This document shows, in pieces, positions 5,654 through 7,403 of a stretch of 7,403 nucleotides of DNA. A program made the position numbers and the translations under genes. Position 1 is the first letter of the stretch; every line of letters begins with the position of its first letter. The notes under the pieces are model-generated. The model searched no databases and was not told the origin of the DNA. It was given only the letters and a program-made list of their open reading frames with translations. Source of the DNA: Chloroflexi bacterium UBA6077 (lineage in GTDB: Bacteria; Chloroflexota; UBA6077); assembly GCA_002436065.1 (NCBI GenBank), contig DIXP01000036.1, positions 1 to 7,403 on the forward strand, given 5' to 3'.

Positions 5654-5697
5654 TAAGGTAGTGTATCCAAGATTGCGCAAAAGTTGGTGGTGATTGG

Positions 5698-7095
5698 TCA
5701 GGCGGTAAGGAGGGCCTCTTCAAGGAGCTGCTCCCAAGGTTGGGAGGAGTTGTCAGCCAGGTGGCGATGGGCGATGACGAGTTGAATGGCTGCATCGACA
5801 CCCTTGTCGGCGTGGAAGATCGTCACCTGGCGGGCCTTGTGCCTGAAGTGACGCTGCACTCGCTCCAAGGGGCTGGTCGTCCGCAGGCACTCCACCCTCC
5901 ACTGTTCTCCTCTGCGCCCAGCCGCTGCCAGTGCTTTTAGATAGACCAGGGTTTGATCGAAGTCCCTCTCCATCGTCGCCACTGCCTTGGGCTCCCGCTC
6001 TCGCCACTGGTCTCGGAACTGCGCCATGCGCTGCCTGATCTGCCGCTCATCCTTGCCACGATAGACTTTGGCGGCATCCGCCACCACCTCGGCCCGCCGC
6101 TCCCTTCGCTCCTTCTGCCTCATCCCCTCTTCGCCCACCACATCCCGCTTCACATTCTGAAGTTTGTGGAAGATGCAGCGTTGATGCTCCACCCCTTCGC
6201 CGAAGTACACCAACTCCAGGGCCTTGCCCAGTCCAGCAGATCCGTCATGGACGAACAGGCTCAGTCCCCCCTTGGCCGACAGTCCCCTGGCTTGCAGCCT
6301 CATGAGCAGGGTGCGCCAGCTCTCGCTGTCCTCCTCGCGCCCCTTCTCCCAGTCGATCAGCCACCGCTCCCCACTCTTTGGGTCCACCCCATAGGCCACC
6401 AAGAGGGGGAACTTGCGCATCTTCAGCCTCTCTCGCACCCGCCCCTTCTTGTCCGTGTACTTCTCGCCGGTGGGCTCCAGCAGCTTGAGCCACACCCCAT
6501 CGAGCATCACCACCGCCGGTATGCGTTCCAAGGGCCCAGCATGGAAGGCTTTGGCCAAGTTCCCAGCCCTGTTGACCAATCGGTTCATAGTCCCGATCGA
6601 CAGAGTCTGGCCACTACCCCAGGCCAGGATCTCGACCCCATCCCGCAGGGAGATGCACAGCCCTGCCAGCTCCCGCGCCCGCTCTTCCACGTCGAACCAC
6701 AGCCGACCGTATGGCACCAGGTGCACGAACTCGAAGTCCACCATCCCCCCGCAACTGCAACGCACCGGGGGTACCCAGATCTCGCTCCAGGCATCGAAGG
6801 TGAGCAGGGTCCGAGGGTAGAAGCCGCCTCTGGAGAAGGCACTGCGATAGCGCGTACTGCACCGATTGCAGCAGGCATCCACCCTCGTCCTGTCCCCCAG
6901 GTCCCGCCGCTCCCCCTTGGCCCGGCCAAGCAGTTCGGTCACGTCCCCCGCTAGGGCTTCCTCTATGGCTTCCTCTACCAATCGGGCAATCCCCTCCTTG
7001 ATCCGACGCTGGACCTCGCCCTGCGCTTCTCGCCGACTCCTCGGCTCAACATGCCGCCTCTTGGAAACCTTGGCCCTGCGTGCTACTCTCATCAT
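5698..7095 (-). CDS. Mutator/IS256-like DDE transposase
   Basis: A 465-residue transposase from ATG 7095 (the frame stays open to a TTG at 7164, 488 residues). Residue numbers here follow the 488-residue form. Candidate catalytic acids are Asp222 in V-M-L-D-G-V-W, Asp307 in F-V-H-D-G-S-A-G and Glu434 in R-T-T-S-P-L-E-R-V-Q-R. H-Q-R-C-I-F-H-K-L-Q-N-V (327-338) is the C/H motif typical of mutator-type enzymes between the second D and the E. A basic, coiled N-terminus (about 25-85) precedes a cysteine cluster (C98, C99, C102, C136, C138) that could be a zinc ribbon for DNA binding. No frameshift or internal stop is seen. ATG 7095 or 7092 is preferred because a GGGGGTGG stretch lies about nine nt upstream, while the TTG has no ribosome site and coincides with a likely -35. 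A long hairpin ends one base before ATG 7095. Confidence 0.85.
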   Translation of the reverse strand: MMRVARRAKVSKRRHVEPRSRREAQGEVQRRIKEGIARLVEEAIEEALAGDVTELLGRAKGERRDLGDRTRVDACCNRCSTRYRSAFSRGGFYPRTLLTFDAWSEIWVPPVRCSCGGMVDFEFVHLVPYGRLWFDVEERARELAGLCISLRDGVEILAWGSGQTLSIGTMNRLVNRAGNLAKAFHAGPLERIPAVVMLDGVWLKLLEPTGEKYTDKKGRVRERLKMRKFPLLVAYGVDPKSGERWLIDWEKGREEDSESWRTLLMRLQARGLSAKGGLSLFVHDGSAGLGKALELVYFGEGVEHQRCIFHKLQNVKRDVVGEEGMRQKERRERRAEVVADAAKVYRGKDERQIRQRMAQFRDQWREREPKAVATMERDFDQTLVYLKALAAAGRRGEQWRVECLRTTSPLERVQRHFRHKARQVTIFHADKGVDAAIQLVIAHRHLADNSSQPWEQLLEEALLTA

Positions 7096-7096
7096 C

Positions 7097-7158
7097 GAGC
7101 CCAGCCACCCCCTATCGCTTGTTTTGGTCAACAAAACGATAGCCGGATAGCTGGGCTC
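7097..7158 (-). promoter_or_regulatory. Long imperfect hairpin at the transposase start
   Basis: Outer arms GAGCCCAGC (7097-7105) and GCTGGGCTC (7150-7158) are perfect 9-bp inverted copies. Inner arms CTATC (7112-7116) with GATAG (7138-7142), and GTTTTG (7121-7126) with CAAAAC (7132-7137), close a 5-nt loop at 7127-7131. In a transcript entering from outside the IS, the whole structure would form and bury the G-rich ribosome site next to the start codon. Confidence 0.7.
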
Positions 7159-7164
7159 TATCAA
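7136..7164 (-). promoter_or_regulatory. Candidate transposase promoter
   Basis: On the minus strand TTGATA (7164-7159, 5 of 6) and TATCGT (7141-7136, 4 of 6) are exactly 17 nt apart. Transcription would begin near 7129, inside the hairpin loop, giving a leader of about 33 nt that lacks the upstream arm of the hairpin. Confidence 0.45.
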
Positions 7165-7179
7165 TAACTAATGACCAAT

Positions 7180-7289
7180 GAAGCCAGGCTAAAGCCGCCT
7201 GTTCCTCCAACAACGAGAGATGCTTGCCTCAGACTACTCGCCCTCGGCCTCCTTTCACCTCCCCTCCCTATTTACGCAATCCGGCATAC
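7180..7289. other. Noncoding stretch between the IS and the possible structured RNA
   Basis: No convincing gene is seen. A plus-strand frame of 63 codons crosses the stretch from 7171 but has no ribosome site or recognisable domain. The part at about 7245-7270 is strongly pyrimidine-rich on the plus strand. No repeat links it to the IS. Confidence 0.5.
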
Positions 7290-7403
7290 CTGCGATTTGT
7301 TCTCTCGAAATGAGCGGCAAGCTCAAGGAAGGGAGGCAAGGCGAAGAACCTTGACAACTTGATGCCTGAAGCTGGGCGCAAGTCCCGGCCGCCGAGGTGA
7401 ACG
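7290..7403 (+). ncRNA. Possible structured RNA, perhaps 5' part of a group II intron (cut by window end)
   Basis: Nested pairings are visible on the plus strand. GTTCT (7299-7303) pairs with AGAAC (7345-7349). CAACTTG (7355-7361) can pair with CGAGGTG (7393-7399) with one mismatch and one wobble. Inside it, GCTGGG (7371-7376) pairs with CCCGGC (7384-7389) around the loop CGCAAGT. The segment opens with TGCGA, near the GUGYG of group II intron 5' ends, and the layout is reminiscent of intron domain I. No reverse transcriptase is in view, so this is a resemblance, not an identification. Confidence 0.3.

Larger units (their letters stand above)
5693..7179 (-). mobile_element. Mutator/IS256-like insertion sequence
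   Basis: A 1487-bp unit with one transposase gene. ATTGGTCA (5693-5700) and TGACCAAT (7172-7179) form a perfect 8-bp inverted repeat that just encloses the gene; the left copy contains the transposase stop codon. The repeat is shorter than the usual 20-40 bp of this family and does not extend outward. The flanking 9-mers differ, so no target duplication is visible. The true ends may therefore lie a little outside. The gene is full length, so the element may be active. Confidence 0.6.

Noticed and set aside
5012..5680. Redoxin gene as truncated by the IS
   Set aside because: The conserved fold is complete and begins well inside, with its own ribosome site; the IS lies outside the coding part.
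5953..6954. 333-codon plus-strand open frame
   Set aside because: It lies wholly antisense to the transposase, is rich in Pro, His and Leu as expected from the opposite strand of GC-rich coding DNA, and shows no domain.
7351..7356. Perfect TTGACA -35 hexamer
   Set aside because: No -10-like hexamer lies 15-19 nt downstream, and the bases are part of a likely RNA stem region.
7171..7362. 63-codon plus-strand open frame
   Set aside because: It begins at the IS end and crosses the possible structured RNA; no ribosome site and no recognisable sequence.
7350..7403. Cobalamin riboswitch resemblance (GAAGC...GCAAGTCC)
   Set aside because: The diagnostic B12-box bases that should follow are absent, and no B12 gene is in view; a group II intron-like fold fits somewhat better.

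Overview
This 7.4 kb GC-rich bacterial window carries amino-acid metabolism and regulatory genes on the left and a mobile-element region on the right. No marker gene fixes the taxonomy. High GC, TTG/GTG start candidates, GC-rich palindromic intergenic repeats and the style of the proteins would fit a Chloroflexota-like environmental bacterium, but that is inference only.

Layout. An Lrp/AsnC-family regulator (121-621, +) meets a sensor histidine kinase (611-2098, -) tail to tail with an 11-bp overlap. The kinase follows its OmpR/PhoB-type response regulator (2114-2815, -) by 15 nt, so the pair is one operon. A 236-bp gap with a 22-bp-stem palindrome and two 20-bp direct repeats separates this operon from a branched-chain amino-acid aminotransferase (ilvE, 3052-3981, -). 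ilvE is divergent from a LysE-type amino-acid exporter (4152-4790, +). The 170-bp region between them holds a 23-bp interrupted palindrome over a possible ilvE -10, and a lysE promoter placed so that the mRNA would be leaderless. A 221-bp gap with a large palindromic repeat precedes a thioredoxin-fold/peroxiredoxin-like protein (5012-5542, -).

Right end. A mutator/IS256-like insertion sequence (about 5693-7179, transposase on -) lies just upstream of the redoxin gene. It is bounded by a short 8-bp inverted repeat. A long hairpin touches the transposase start codon, and a candidate promoter would start transcription inside its loop, as expected of a device that silences read-through transcripts while leaving the element's own mRNA translatable. 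The last ~115 bases contain nested stems resembling the 5' part of a structured RNA, possibly group II intron domain I, cut by the window edge.

How the genes fit together. The Lrp-type regulator, IlvE and the LysE exporter form a plausible amino-acid theme: sensing, synthesis/transamination and export of excess. The signal sensed by the two-component system cannot be read from the sequence. The redoxin gene looks complete from a TTG start with a strong Shine-Dalgarno, so the IS probably changed its promoter context rather than its reading frame.
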